Notes: generated from the letters alone by a model not told the origin. A DNA stretch of 64,000 nt from Kozakia baliensis (GCF_001787335.1 NZ_CP014674.1:814501-878500); one strand, 5' to 3'; counted from the first letter of the stretch, positions 35,556-45,389 are shown. Numbers and translations are program-made.

Positions 35556-35825
35556 TTATTCGTCGATTTCTTCGTAAAGACGAGCGGCTTCTTGAGCCGA
35601 ACCGCGCCGCTCACCGAGGTCCAAAACACGCCAGACCCGCACATTCGGCGCGGCATTCCCCGGCAATGTCAGCACATCCCCGACATGCACCTTCGCATGG
35701 GGTTTGGACGTCGGCTGCCGGTTGATCCGTATTTTGCCACGCTCGATCAGCGTGACGCAATCTCGACGTTGCCGCGCTACCCGCGTGTACCAAAGCCATA
35801 GATCCAAACGCTGATACGGCGTCAT
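35556..35825 (-). CDS. RNA-binding S4 domain protein (Hsp15-like)
   Basis: 89 residues starting MTPYQRLDLWLWYTRVARQR. The S4 fold signature RLDLWLW...R-C-LIERGKIRINR...KPHAKVHVGDVLTL is complete. Hsp15 proteins bind stalled 50S subunits. ATG at 35825 overlaps the helicase stop (TGATG), so the two are translationally coupled; TTG 35828 is an alternative start. Confidence 0.88.
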   Translation of the reverse strand: MTPYQRLDLWLWYTRVARQRRDCVTLIERGKIRINRQPTSKPHAKVHVGDVLTLPGNAAPNVRVWRVLDLGERRGSAQEAARLYEEIDE

Positions 35826-38377
35826 CAATGAGGCGCTCGCATTCGCAGCGCCGCCAAAGCTGCAAATGGATTATCTGGCGAAACCGGGCGGCGCGGCGCG
35901 GCATGCGCACGCTTGGTTGTTGCTTTCTTCGCTTGGCCGCGCGGCTGGCGATGCAGTTGAGCCTGCCGGATCATCAACGGCGTGCAAGGACCGAACTGCC
36001 CGGCCTCCAAAATTTGCGCTGTTCGGAAGGGAATGCGCAGTGCCTTCAGGAGTTCCGGCAAAGCCGCGCCCGCAACCCCACAGCGCGACGAAAGATTGGC
36101 GGGAGCTGGGCGGTCCCCCCGTCGCGTCAATTGTGCAAGTTCGGCGGCTAGCTTCTCCGCTACATCCAGCCTTAGCCAAATCGGCCCACTCCAGCGCCAT
36201 CCCAGCGCCGCCAATACATTGCTTCTTTCATGAATGATCGAAACGCGAGAGGCATCCGTCTCCACCAACGGCGTCTGGGTGTGCACACTCAACAGAAGAG
36301 CGCGCAAAGCCATGGCGGCGGGTTTCAACAAAGCCGGAAGATAAATCGCTTCCCGCCCCACCGAAATACCAAGGCGGCGTAAATGCGCGCGGCTCTGCGG
36401 TGGAAGTGTGCGGTCCTCGGTGGAAAGAGGCATTACGCCGCCATGCTCCTCCAACCGATGCAGTATGCCGCGCAGCAGTGGGATTCCCGCACTGGCATCC
36501 CGTGCCGCGAAAAGCGGGGCCAGCGTTCGGCCGATTTCTTCCTGGCAGAAAGCCTGAAGGCGCTCTTTCACCTGGTCGCGTTGTTTCGCATCCGTAAACT
36601 CGCCACGTAAAACTTGCGTCTCAGGATGTAGAACGCCGCGCCCCTTGACCAGCTTGCCCACCAATACGCCCGACCATGCGATGTGCCCGCTCTGTAAATC
36701 TAGGCGCAGCGCTTCATCCGGCGCTTCCGCAAGCGATTGAACGCGCCGGGGAATTTCCTGCAACAAAGCGCGCCGGGCCGCTTTCAGCATCAGGCGCTGC
36801 TCAGGGCCGGGGCTATCATCCAAAGGCTGAAGCGCAAAACCCTCCACCCGGCCGACCGCATGCCCCTCGACGATCACGTCACCGCTCTGCGTCACAGCGG
36901 ATAGAAATTGCCGGTCCCCGTCCGAATCCAGCCGACGTAGCAGAGAAGTCGCGCGTCTATCCACAAAACGTGCTGTCAGACGCTCATGCAGCGCATCGGA
37001 GATCATATCCTCCACCTTGCGCGCGCGTTCCTGCCATTCCCTAGCGTTGTGGCTCCACTCGGACCGGGCCGCCACGTAGGAGCACACACGCACCCCGGAG
37101 AGGCGATGCATCAGCGTGTCGATATCGCCGTCCGTGCGCGCAAAGCCGGAAATATGTCCTTCCAGCCAATTCGCGGGAACCACGCCGTCCTGAAGAATAT
37201 GAAAGAATAGGCGGTGGCAGAGCCGCGTATGGGAATCATCGCCCAATTTGCGGAAATCGGGAATCTGACAGACATCCCATAATAAGCGCGTCGCCTTGCG
37301 TCCCGTCACGGCGCGCCGAACATCGGCCTCCGCCGTCAGGGCTTCGAGTGTGGCCAGATCGGACGCCACGCGTCCCGCCGTCAGACCCGATTTCGGGGGA
37401 GGGCGGTTTAAGCTCGCCAACAGCGCCTGCGGGTTGGAGAAATCGAGGTCGCTATTGCGCCAGCTCAATCGCTCCAGCGGATCGAAACGATGTTCCTCCA
37501 CCGCCTCGATCAGCGCTTCCGACATCGGGCGCGCCTCGGCTGTGGTCCCGAACGTGCCGTCCCGCATGCCGCGCCCCGCACGTCCGGCGATCTGAGCGAT
37601 CTCTTGCGCCAGCAAGGGGCGGATCGTTGTGCCGTCGAACTTGGTCAGCGAGGCGAGGGCGACATGATTGACGTCCATGTTCAGTCCCATACCGATCGCA
37701 TCCGTCGCGACCAGATAATCCACTTCCTTGTTCTGATAGAGCTGCACCTGCGCATTGCGTGTTCGGGGGGACAATTGCCCCATGATGATGGCGCATCCGC
37801 CACGACGCCGCCGGATGATTTCGGCGATGGCGTAAACTTCCGCTGCCGAAAATGCGACGATCGCCGAACGTGCGGGCAGCTTCGAAAGCTTGATATGACC
37901 TACGCCCACAAGGTTCGAAAGCCGGGGTCGCGTGTCGATCTCGATGCCCGGCACCAAACGCTGCAAAAGCGGGCGAATGGTCTCCGCCCCTAGGAACAAC
38001 GTCTCCACCAGTCCGCGCGCATGTAAAAGCCGGTCCGTGAACACGTGGCCACGGTCTGGATCGGCGCTCAATTGGATCTCATCGACGGCGACGAACTCCG
38101 CATGACGGTCGAGCGGCATAGCCTCCGTTGTGCAAGAGAACCAGCGTGCATTGGGCGGGACGATCTTCTCCTCGCCGGTAATCAACGCTACCGAGGCCGC
38201 CCCCTTAGCGGCAACCATCCGGTCGTAATTCTCTCGCGCCAGCAAGCGCAGTGGAAAACCGATAATGCCGGAGGAGTGAGCCAACATACGTTCTAGCGCA
38301 TAATGCGTCTTGCCGGTGTTGGTGGGGCCGAGCACGGCGCGAACACGCCGTGGCATGGAATGGGGTTTGCCCTGCAT
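35825..38377 (-). CDS. SUV3-like ATP-dependent RNA helicase
   Basis: About 850 residues from ATG 38377 (other candidates 38395, 38356, and the frame opens at 38467). Walker A is GPTNTGKTHYA near residue 17, Walker B/DExH is AVDEIQL, and motifs V and VI are VATDAIGMGLNM and QIAGRAGRGMRDG. These match the mitochondrial SUPV3L1/Suv3 family that alphaproteobacteria share. The C-terminal third holds a helical domain and a basic tail. Suv3 works with RNA-degrading enzymes; the bacterial role is less clear. No good ribosome site marks the start. Confidence 0.88.
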   Translation of the reverse strand: MQGKPHSMPRRVRAVLGPTNTGKTHYALERMLAHSSGIIGFPLRLLARENYDRMVAAKGAASVALITGEEKIVPPNARWFSCTTEAMPLDRHAEFVAVDEIQLSADPDRGHVFTDRLLHARGLVETLFLGAETIRPLLQRLVPGIEIDTRPRLSNLVGVGHIKLSKLPARSAIVAFSAAEVYAIAEIIRRRRGGCAIIMGQLSPRTRNAQVQLYQNKEVDYLVATDAIGMGLNMDVNHVALASLTKFDGTTIRPLLAQEIAQIAGRAGRGMRDGTFGTTAEARPMSEALIEAVEEHRFDPLERLSWRNSDLDFSNPQALLASLNRPPPKSGLTAGRVASDLATLEALTAEADVRRAVTGRKATRLLWDVCQIPDFRKLGDDSHTRLCHRLFFHILQDGVVPANWLEGHISGFARTDGDIDTLMHRLSGVRVCSYVAARSEWSHNAREWQERARKVEDMISDALHERLTARFVDRRATSLLRRLDSDGDRQFLSAVTQSGDVIVEGHAVGRVEGFALQPLDDSPGPEQRLMLKAARRALLQEIPRRVQSLAEAPDEALRLDLQSGHIAWSGVLVGKLVKGRGVLHPETQVLRGEFTDAKQRDQVKERLQAFCQEEIGRTLAPLFAARDASAGIPLLRGILHRLEEHGGVMPLSTEDRTLPPQSRAHLRRLGISVGREAIYLPALLKPAAMALRALLLSVHTQTPLVETDASRVSIIHERSNVLAALGWRWSGPIWLRLDVAEKLAAELAQLTRRGDRPAPANLSSRCGVAGAALPELLKALRIPFRTAQILEAGQFGPCTPLMIRQAQLHRQPRGQAKKATTKRAHAAPRRPVSPDNPFAALAALRMRAPH

Positions 38378-38484
38378 AAGATGATGGTTTCGCATAAAAT
38401 GGGCAAATGCAAGCGCGTTGATATTTGCGCGCCACAGCCCTTGGAGCCTACCAAGAATTAAAGACAATCATGGAGTGTCGAAAA

Positions 38485-39879
38485 ATGCGAGATCCGATGA
38501 AACTCTGTCTGACGGAAGCGGCTCCGAATGCGCGTATCGTTCATGTCGTTCCCGAAGGCGGCGATCTCGAAACCCTCGGGCGCGGCCATCTCGCCTATCT
38601 GCGGGAGCGCGGCTTCAAAGCGCGCCCTGGATGCCTTGCCCAGGTGCCGGGACCGCAAGGTATCGCTTCCGCCATCTTCATCGTGAAGAAGGACGAAACC
38701 GGTAATCCGTTGGCCTTCGGCGCCTTGCCGACGCGACTGGGCCAAGGCGATTGGGCGCTTGATTTCTCCGCTTGTCCTTCCGCGCAACGTGCTGCCCTGG
38801 CGGAAGACGCCGTGCTTGGTTTCTGCATGGGCGCTTATCGCTTCCGCATCGGTACGGAGCATGAATTTCCTGTGCGGCTCGTGCTGCCGGAGGAGGGCCG
38901 CAACGCTCTCCCACTCGCCCGCGCCAACTGGCTTGGGCGCGATCTCATCAACACACCCGCCAATCTTCTTGGCCCATCGGAACTTGCCGCACAGGCCAAG
39001 GCGGCGTTGGAAGCGCATGGCGCGATGGTGGATTTGCTGAGTGGCGCGTCTTTGCAGGCCAATTATCCCTGTCTTGCCGCCGTCGGCGCAGGGTCCGACC
39101 GCGCTCCACGCGTCGTGGTCGCCCGCTGGCAAGGAAGCGGGGCAGGGGCCAATTCACCGCTCATTTCCTTGGTCGGTAAGGGTGTATGTTTCGATACGGG
39201 CGGCTACGACATCAAAAGCTCCGCTGGTATGCTGCGCATGAAAAAGGACATGGGCGGGGCGGCGCTGATGCTGGCGGTCGCTCTGGTCGCCATGGCGCGC
39301 GATCTGCCCTTGCGTCTCGAACTACGTCTCGGGTGCGTGGAGAACAGTATCTCCGGTCATGCGATGCGGCCGGGAGATGTTTTAAAAACCCGTGCGGGGT
39401 TAAGCGTCGAGATCGGCAATACCGATGCCGAAGGCCGTTTGGTGCTTTGCGACCTGCTCGCCGAGGCCTGCGAAGCTGATCCCGCTTGGCTGATCGATGC
39501 CGCCACGCTCACCGGCGCGGCCAGAGTGGCGCTCGGCCCCGATTTGCCCGCTTTGTTTTCGAACGACGACGAATTGGCTCAAACGCTGCTCGACGCCGCA
39601 AAAACCGCTCATGATGCTATGTGGCGATTGCCGCTCTGGTATGGTTACGATGCATGGCTCGATCGTAAAACCGCCGATATCGGCAATGTTTCGGACAAAC
39701 CCATGGCTGGGGCGATTACCGCAGCGCTTTTCCTTCAGCGCTTTGTCAAACCCCAAGTAAAATGGGCACATATCGACACTTACGCCTGGAATGACTCGTC
39801 CACTCCGGGGCGTCCGGAAGGTGGTGACACGCTAGCGTTGCGTGGAATTTCGACAGCACTGTTACGAATGATTAACTAA
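38485..39879 (+). CDS. Leucyl aminopeptidase family (M17) protein
   Basis: 464 residues from ATG 38485, with GGAG nine bases upstream; ATG 38470 and 38497 are alternatives. The M17 metal and catalytic motifs are present: VGKGVCFDTGGYDIKSSAGMLRMKKDMGGAA and NTDAEGRLVLCDLL, with DAATLTGAARVALG after them. It removes N-terminal amino acids from peptides with two metal ions. The N-terminal domain is divergent from PepA, like the shorter 'PepB-type' alphaproteobacterial enzymes. It diverges from the helicase gene. Confidence 0.9.
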   Translation: MRDPMKLCLTEAAPNARIVHVVPEGGDLETLGRGHLAYLRERGFKARPGCLAQVPGPQGIASAIFIVKKDETGNPLAFGALPTRLGQGDWALDFSACPSAQRAALAEDAVLGFCMGAYRFRIGTEHEFPVRLVLPEEGRNALPLARANWLGRDLINTPANLLGPSELAAQAKAALEAHGAMVDLLSGASLQANYPCLAAVGAGSDRAPRVVVARWQGSGAGANSPLISLVGKGVCFDTGGYDIKSSAGMLRMKKDMGGAALMLAVALVAMARDLPLRLELRLGCVENSISGHAMRPGDVLKTRAGLSVEIGNTDAEGRLVLCDLLAEACEADPAWLIDAATLTGAARVALGPDLPALFSNDDELAQTLLDAAKTAHDAMWRLPLWYGYDAWLDRKTADIGNVSDKPMAGAITAALFLQRFVKPQVKWAHIDTYAWNDSSTPGRPEGGDTLALRGISTALLRMIN

Positions 39880-40159
39880 AAGGACGTCTAAACATTAGAA
39901 GAGTCGCAAAATCGTCATCATTAAAAATTAAACCAATTGCGATAACGAACCTATATGAACACGTATCGTTTCGGTAAGTGGAGCGGAAGATTCGTCAGTT
40001 GAACTGCCGGATGTCCGCACAGCTTTACGAAGACGAGACAATATCAACACGCACCCAAGGCGTGGCGTTTTTCGGGTTTGCTCGGGGAACGGCTTGCTTG
40101 GGCGACGAAACGACCACCAAGCCGCGCCTTTAGGAGCGCGACACGACCAGGAGATGTTT
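39880..40159. other. Intergenic region of 280 bp between M17 peptidase and MarR genes
   Basis: The first 80 bases are AT-rich; then CCCAAG (about 40053) and CTTGGG (about 40097) form a distant inverted pair around a GC-rich stretch. A 96-codon minus frame here has no credible coding features. The AGGAG at 40149 is the MarR ribosome site. Nothing else recognised. Confidence 0.4.
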
Positions 40160-40564
40160 ATGGCACAGGCTACTAACGACCAAATGCTGACGCTACTGCG
40201 CGACACCATTGTCGCCATGGTGCGTAAGGACGGTCCCGATCTTTCCGCGCGTCAACTTGGCGTGTTCCTTACCTGCTATCTGCAGGAAGGCGCTCATACT
40301 GTGCGCGGTCTGGCGCAAGAGCTCAACGTCTCCAAGCCTGCCATTACACGCGCTCTCGATCGTTTGGGCGAACTCGACCTTGCACGTCGCAAGGTGGACC
40401 CGCTGGATCGTCGTTCCGTCTTGGTGCAGCGCACGCTCAAAGGTTCGTCTTTCCTGCGTGAAATGCGCTCGTTGATGAACGAGGCCTCGCCCGCCGCTGC
40501 TAAACCGGCGAAAGCCACACGCGGTTCCGTGGAGCGTATCCCCGCCCGCCGTGCCGCTGGCTGA
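40160..40564 (+). CDS. MarR family transcriptional regulator
   Basis: 134 residues from ATG 40160 (AGGAG six bases upstream). A winged-helix domain: LSARQLGVFLTCYLQEGAHTVRGLAQELNVSKPAITRALDRLGELDLARRKVDPLDRRSVLV is the MarR helix-turn-helix and the DxRR wing. The C-terminal dimer helix is short and ends in a basic, proline-rich tail. The target is unknown; no adjacent effector gene is obvious, since both flanking genes belong to other units. Confidence 0.88.
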   Translation: MAQATNDQMLTLLRDTIVAMVRKDGPDLSARQLGVFLTCYLQEGAHTVRGLAQELNVSKPAITRALDRLGELDLARRKVDPLDRRSVLVQRTLKGSSFLREMRSLMNEASPAAAKPAKATRGSVERIPARRAAG

Positions 40565-40578
40565 TAAGGTAACGCTGG

Positions 40579-40616
40579 AAAAGGCCGCCTTCCGAAAGGA
40601 AAGGCGGCCTTTTTTC
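40579..40616 (+). terminator. Bidirectional intrinsic terminator between MarR and WecA-like genes
   Basis: AAAAGGCCGCCTT and AAGGCGGCCTTTT (40579-40591, 40601-40613) form a perfect 13-bp stem with T-runs on both strands, serving both convergent genes. Confidence 0.94.
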
Positions 40617-40617
40617 A

Positions 40618-41604
40618 TTACCAGCGCCCGATATCGCAACGGCGCGCACGTCTTACGACGAACGTCGTCCATAAAATCTGCGGCAATAGTGCTGCCGCTA
40701 CGATAAGCGCCGGTATCGTCACCGCTCGATCGAGAAACGCGCCCCAAGCCGCGAAACCCCAATGGGTTAGCGTTACCGTTGCAGCCGGAACGCCAGTTCG
40801 CGCTGCGATTTGATATAGATGCCCCCGATGCGCCTGCATGAGCGAATCTCCGGCAAATGCCCGGCGGATCAGGGTGAAGGCGACATCATACAACACCCCG
40901 AACAGCAAAACCGGCATCAATAGGAAATCGTGAAGGGAGACGGCGCAAACCAGTCCCGCCCATCCCATCATCAATCCGGCTCCCTGGCTGCCTACATCTC
41001 CCATGAAAATTGCCGCGCGTGGAAAATTGAACGGCAGGAACGTCATCAGGCAAGCGGCCAGCGCGGCCAAGGTCCAGCCATGCTCTGCGTCATGCCCATA
41101 AAAGAGCGCGAAAGCCGCCATTGCCGCGCTCAACGCCATGGTGCCGGAAGCCAAGCCGTTCAGCCCGTCGATGAAATTCAAGGCATTGGTGACGTAAAGC
41201 AGCCAGATGAAGCCTAGCCCTTCCAAGACCCATCCTAACGCGCCGCCATGAAATCCGTCTGCGCCCAACAGCACGAGCAGTGCCGCTATGGCTTGCGCCG
41301 AAAGCTTATGGACGGCCGGGAAGGAATAAATATCGTCGAACCACGAAAACACCGCAAGCAGCACAACCCCGCCCAACGTCAAACCTAGCGGAGCGCTCAG
41401 CGGCGTAAGCCCCAGGCTCAGGCGTAAAACCGGCAATCCGATCACGAACGCCGCCATGATCCCGATTCCCCCACCTTTGGGAATCGGCCGCGTATGCGAA
41501 CTCCGATGGCCCGGTACATCCATCACGCCCACATGGATCATCTGCCGGATCACGCCCGCGCAGCCCAAAATCATGCCGATGAAAACCAAAATAGGGAAAG
41601 CCAT
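40618..41604 (-). CDS. WecA-like undecaprenyl-phosphate glycosyl-1-phosphate transferase (glycosyltransferase family 4)
   Basis: 328 residues from ATG 41604 (AGGAAG six bases upstream), ten or so helices. Family motifs: SWFDDIYSF (DD motif), NALNFIDGLNGLASG (NxxNxxDGxxGL) and FMGDVGSQGAG; HRGHLYQ is the C-terminal HIHH-type loop. Such enzymes load the first sugar-1-phosphate of a glycan onto undecaprenyl phosphate at the inner membrane; this branch is like WbpL or fucosamine transferases. It diverges from the CapD-type gene, fitting a shared glycan pathway. Confidence 0.9.
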   Translation of the reverse strand: MAFPILVFIGMILGCAGVIRQMIHVGVMDVPGHRSSHTRPIPKGGGIGIMAAFVIGLPVLRLSLGLTPLSAPLGLTLGGVVLLAVFSWFDDIYSFPAVHKLSAQAIAALLVLLGADGFHGGALGWVLEGLGFIWLLYVTNALNFIDGLNGLASGTMALSAAMAAFALFYGHDAEHGWTLAALAACLMTFLPFNFPRAAIFMGDVGSQGAGLMMGWAGLVCAVSLHDFLLMPVLLFGVLYDVAFTLIRRAFAGDSLMQAHRGHLYQIAARTGVPAATVTLTHWGFAAWGAFLDRAVTIPALIVAAALLPQILWTTFVVRRARRCDIGRW

Positions 41605-41696
41605 TCGCGCTTCCTTCACATTTTTACACAAGACGCAGCGAGGAAGTGCGAAAGGGGGCATCGCGGAGCGGCGTCGTTCGGGGCTATAAGGGCCGG

Positions 41697-43700
41697 GTGA
41701 AGGCTTCGCAACAACCTGCCGCACCGTCGGCTTCATCTTCTCTGATCGCGCCCCGCCACCGTTCGGCCGGGCGAATCGCCGTGAACGTCACCCTCGATGG
41801 CATCATCTCCGCCATCGCGGCGCCGCTTGCGCGCTTTTTGGCAGATCCTCATGGCGGGCTGATCCATCCGCTTTGGTTCATCGCCGGGGGCACGATCACT
41901 CTGCTGATTAGCGGTCTGCCCTTTCGCATGCCGCAACAATATTGGCGCTTTTCCGGCGTTGCGGATCTCATTGGCATTACCGGCGCGTCTATCGCAGGCG
42001 CGGTGTTGTTTTCCATCGGCTTGGTGCTGACAGGTTTCGCGCTGCCCTCTCCAACTTTCCCGGTCATTTATGCTCTCGTGCTGCTGATCGGCCTCGGCGG
42101 CGTGCGGATCGCCACGCGGCTTAGCGCGCGCTGGCGGCAACAAGCACGTGGCCAGCAGGTGCGGGTGTTGCTGCTCGGCTCGGACATCAACGCCGATCTA
42201 TTCATGCGCGCGCTCGAACGGGACCGGGAACGCAGCTATCAGGTCATCGGATTATTGACCGGCGCGGAAGGCCAGACCGGGCGGCGAATTCACGGCGTGC
42301 CGATTTTGGGCACGGTTGCGGAATGCGCCGATATCCTTCGCCGTCTCGAACGCCAACGCCATTTGCCGAGCGAAGTCGTGCTGACCGACCCCGATTGGCG
42401 CGGCTCCGCACTCTCCAGCGTGCTCGAAGCCACGCAGGCCTACGGGCTGATCGTCCAACGTGCGCCGTCGCTGACCAGCCTCACCCCAGCCGATCATATC
42501 GAACTGCGCCCCGTTGCGTTGGAGGATTTGCTCAACCGCCCGCAAGTGCCTTTGAATTTCGAAGGCATGAATCGCCTCATGCGCGGGCGCGTCGTGCTGG
42601 TGACGGGGGCAGGCGGCTCCATCGGTTCCGAACTGGCGCGGCAGGTCGCGCGCTTCGAACCTGCGCTCTTGTTGCTGCTGGATCACGGTGAATTCGCTCT
42701 TTGGCAAATCGACGTCGAACTCTCTGAGCAATCTCCCAAAATCCCGCGCCAGATTTTGGTGGCGGATGTGCGGGATAGCGCGCGCATCGCTAGCATTTTT
42801 GCGGAGTTCAAACCCGATCTCGTGTTCCATGCCGCCGCGCTCAAACACGTGCCGATCGTCGAATCCAACCCATGCGAGGGCATCCTCACCAACGTCATCG
42901 GCACGCGCGTCGTGGCGGATGCTGCAACCCTTTATGGCGCAGCGGCCATGGTGCTGATTTCCAGCGATAAGGCGGTGAACCCTTCCAGCATTATGGGTGC
43001 AAGTAAGCGCTGCGCGGAAATCTACTGCCAAGCCCTGGATATACGCAGCCGCGCCGCTATGACGGAGCCGCGCCTGCGTTGCGTTACCGTGCGCTTCGGC
43101 AATGTGCTGGGTTCGACGGGGTCCGTCGTTCCGCTCTTCCGCCGCCAGTTGGAGCATGGCGGTCCGCTCACCGTCACTCACCCGGAAATGACGCGCTATT
43201 TCATGACCGTTCCCGAAGCGGTCGGCCTCGTTCTGCAGGCCAGCGTGCGCGGCACGGAAATGCGCGCCGCGACGGACGACACCGATATGCGCCTGCGACA
43301 GGGTGGCATTTTTGTGCTGGATATGGGCGAGCCGGTGAAAATCATCGATCTGGCCCGCCAGATGATCCGTCTCGCCGGACTGCGCCCGGATGAGGACATT
43401 CCTATTCGCGTGACTGGCCTCAGGCCGGGCGAAAAGCTCTATGAAGAACTCTTTCACGGTCGTGAAGCTCCGGTCCCGACCGATGCGCCCGGCCTGAAAA
43501 TGGCCACCCCCCGCACGGTGGATCTGGATGTCGTCGCGATCGCGCTAGATGCTCTCGAAGCGGCTTGTCGCACAGAAGACGTGGAGGCCGCGTTGGCCTT
43601 GCTTCAGGAATTGGTGCCTGAATTTGCGCATAATCCCATGGGCGAGGTGCGGCACGCTCCGACGTCCAAATTTCTCGAAACCGCCCAAAATGTGTCATAA
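41697..43700 (+). CDS. CapD/WbpM-type UDP-sugar 4,6-dehydratase, membrane-bound
   Basis: About 667 residues from GTG 41697 (GTG 41646 also possible). Four N-terminal helices precede a CoA-like nucleotide-binding region (VRVLLLGSDINADLFMRAL). The SDR domain begins VVLVTGAGGSIGSELARQVAR and includes FHAAALKHVPIVESNP, an ISSDKAVNPSSIMGASKR active site and GLRPGEKLYEELF. The SxMGASKR form replaces the catalytic tyrosine, as in WbpM-like enzymes, which make UDP-4-keto-6-deoxy-HexNAc. It lies 51 bases before the aminotransferase. Confidence 0.92.
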   Translation: MKASQQPAAPSASSSLIAPRHRSAGRIAVNVTLDGIISAIAAPLARFLADPHGGLIHPLWFIAGGTITLLISGLPFRMPQQYWRFSGVADLIGITGASIAGAVLFSIGLVLTGFALPSPTFPVIYALVLLIGLGGVRIATRLSARWRQQARGQQVRVLLLGSDINADLFMRALERDRERSYQVIGLLTGAEGQTGRRIHGVPILGTVAECADILRRLERQRHLPSEVVLTDPDWRGSALSSVLEATQAYGLIVQRAPSLTSLTPADHIELRPVALEDLLNRPQVPLNFEGMNRLMRGRVVLVTGAGGSIGSELARQVARFEPALLLLLDHGEFALWQIDVELSEQSPKIPRQILVADVRDSARIASIFAEFKPDLVFHAAALKHVPIVESNPCEGILTNVIGTRVVADAATLYGAAAMVLISSDKAVNPSSIMGASKRCAEIYCQALDIRSRAAMTEPRLRCVTVRFGNVLGSTGSVVPLFRRQLEHGGPLTVTHPEMTRYFMTVPEAVGLVLQASVRGTEMRAATDDTDMRLRQGGIFVLDMGEPVKIIDLARQMIRLAGLRPDEDIPIRVTGLRPGEKLYEELFHGREAPVPTDAPGLKMATPRTVDLDVVAIALDALEAACRTEDVEAALALLQELVPEFAHNPMGEVRHAPTSKFLETAQNVS

Positions 43701-43751
43701 TTTGTCTAAACCATGTGCGGCGAGAGACGCCGCGTTAGGAACGACGGTACG

Positions 43752-44921
43752 ATGACGAACCCGGCTACAACCCCGGAACCGATTTCCTTCCTCGATTTGC
43801 CGAAGCAGCAAGCCCGGCTGGGAGATGCCCTCCGCCGACGGGTGGATGCTGTGATGGCGCATTGCAAATTCGTGATGGGGCCGGAAGTCGAAGAACTGGA
43901 ACAACACCTTGCTGCCTATTGCGGCGCTGCGGAATGTGTGGCCGTCTCCTCCGGCACCGATGCTTTGCTGATCGCATTGATGGCCGAGGAGATCGGTCCG
44001 GGCGACGCTGTATTTCTGCCTGCTTTCACTTATACCGCCACGGCTGAGGTGGTGCTTTTGCTCGGTGCGACCCCGGTTTTCGTCGATGTCGATCCCCGCA
44101 CATTCCAGATTTCGCCGGAAAGCCTGATGACGCGCATCGAATCCGTCATCGCGCAAGCCGATCTCGAACCCCGCCTCGTCATCGGCGTCGATCTGTTCGG
44201 CCAACCTGCTCCCTGGAACGAACTTCGCAACGTGGCGGATCGCTTCGGCCTTCTACTGGTCGATGATTGCGCCCAAGCATTCGGCGGCGCTTATCACAAC
44301 CGCAAGCTCGGTCGCGAAGCCGTCGCCACCACGCTTTCCTTCTTCCCTTCCAAACCGTTGGGCGGTTATGGCGATGGTGGCGCGATCCTGACAGACGATT
44401 CCGAGCGGGCTGCTCTCTATCGTTCGCTGCGCACCCATGGCGAGGGTAAAACCCGCTACGAAGTGCTGCGCATCGGCATCAACGGTCGCCTCGATACCCT
44501 GCAAGCGGCTATCTTGTTGGCTAAGTTGGACGCCTTCGATGCCGAGCTAGATCGCCGCGACGAAATTGCGCGCGCTTACGATGCGGGGCTGGCCGGTTTG
44601 GTCGAGCCGCCCCAACGTGTGCCGAACTCCAAAAGCGCTTGGGCGATCTACTCTATTCTGCTGCCCGATGCTTCCGCGCGCGATTCCTTGCAGGCTCATC
44701 TGCGCGAAGCTGGCGTGCCGAGCGCGATCTATTATCCTAAGCCGCTGCATCGTCAGCCCGCCTACGCGGAACATCACGATGAAACCGTTCATCTGCCTGT
44801 TTCCGAGGGGTTGGGCGCGCGCATCCTGGCTCTGCCGATGCAGCCGGAACTGACGAATGAGGAGGTCGAACGCGTGATCGACGCTGTGCAAAGCTGGGCG
44901 AAGCAGGAGAAAAAGGCATGA
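43752..44921 (+). CDS. DegT/DnrJ/EryC1 family sugar aminotransferase
   Basis: 389 residues starting MTNPATTPEPISFLDLPKQQ. PLP-site motifs: VSSGTDALLIALMA, VFLPAFTYTATAEVVLLLGATPVFVDVDP, VDDCAQAFGG and the Schiff-base lysine in SFFPSKPLGGYGDGG. The C-terminus has YYPKPLHRQPAY. It aminates a 4-keto or 3-keto sugar nucleotide; with the 4,6-dehydratase it could yield a UDP-amino-deoxy sugar. The next gene overlaps its stop. Confidence 0.92.
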   Translation: MTNPATTPEPISFLDLPKQQARLGDALRRRVDAVMAHCKFVMGPEVEELEQHLAAYCGAAECVAVSSGTDALLIALMAEEIGPGDAVFLPAFTYTATAEVVLLLGATPVFVDVDPRTFQISPESLMTRIESVIAQADLEPRLVIGVDLFGQPAPWNELRNVADRFGLLLVDDCAQAFGGAYHNRKLGREAVATTLSFFPSKPLGGYGDGGAILTDDSERAALYRSLRTHGEGKTRYEVLRIGINGRLDTLQAAILLAKLDAFDAELDRRDEIARAYDAGLAGLVEPPQRVPNSKSAWAIYSILLPDASARDSLQAHLREAGVPSAIYYPKPLHRQPAYAEHHDETVHLPVSEGLGARILALPMQPELTNEEVERVIDAVQSWAKQEKKA

Positions 44922-45379
44922 GAAAAGAAACCCTTCTGGTCGTCGGGTTTCTTGCGATCGTTATCGGCACGTCCGCGCTCATCTGGTCCTTCGCGCTGCC
45001 CAATTTCCGGCCGATCCAGTTTCCGAAGGCGGCCAGTGCCACCATCAGCATCGGCCCGATGCGCAAACTCCATACGTTGAACGAGGCGGATCTCGCCTCG
45101 CTTAATGAATGGCTGCAAAATCACGAACATGGCTGGGGGCCGCTCACCACCAAAACACCCTCAACGGGCGACGCCATCATCAATGTCGCGCCGGAACAAG
45201 GCGAGCCGTATAGCCTCACGCTTTGGAACGGTATCAGCGGTGCGGATTGGAACGAAACCGTCATCCTGCATTTCGCGCCTGGCACGCCCTTTAAAATTCA
45301 GTCGTTCGATAGCAAGGAATATTTGCCCCTGCGTCGCCTGATCGAAGATCAGCCCTATCAGCGGACTGATGTCCCCTAA
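44918..45379 (+). CDS. Small membrane-anchored or exported protein, unknown
   Basis: 153 residues with one N-terminal hydrophobic segment (LLVVGFLAIVIGTSALIWSF) and a soluble part containing GDAIINVAPEQGEPYSLTLWNG and FDSKEYLPLRRLIED. No family recognised. ATG 44918 overlaps the aminotransferase stop (ATGA), so it probably belongs to the glycan operon. A terminator follows. Confidence 0.75.
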   Translation: MRKETLLVVGFLAIVIGTSALIWSFALPNFRPIQFPKAASATISIGPMRKLHTLNEADLASLNEWLQNHEHGWGPLTTKTPSTGDAIINVAPEQGEPYSLTLWNGISGADWNETVILHFAPGTPFKIQSFDSKEYLPLRRLIEDQPYQRTDVP

Positions 45380-45389
45380 TAACGCCGCC

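Noticed and set aside
39928-40218. 96-codon minus-strand open frame between peptidase and MarR genes
   Set aside because: Overlaps the MarR start and has low-complexity translation; judged non-coding.
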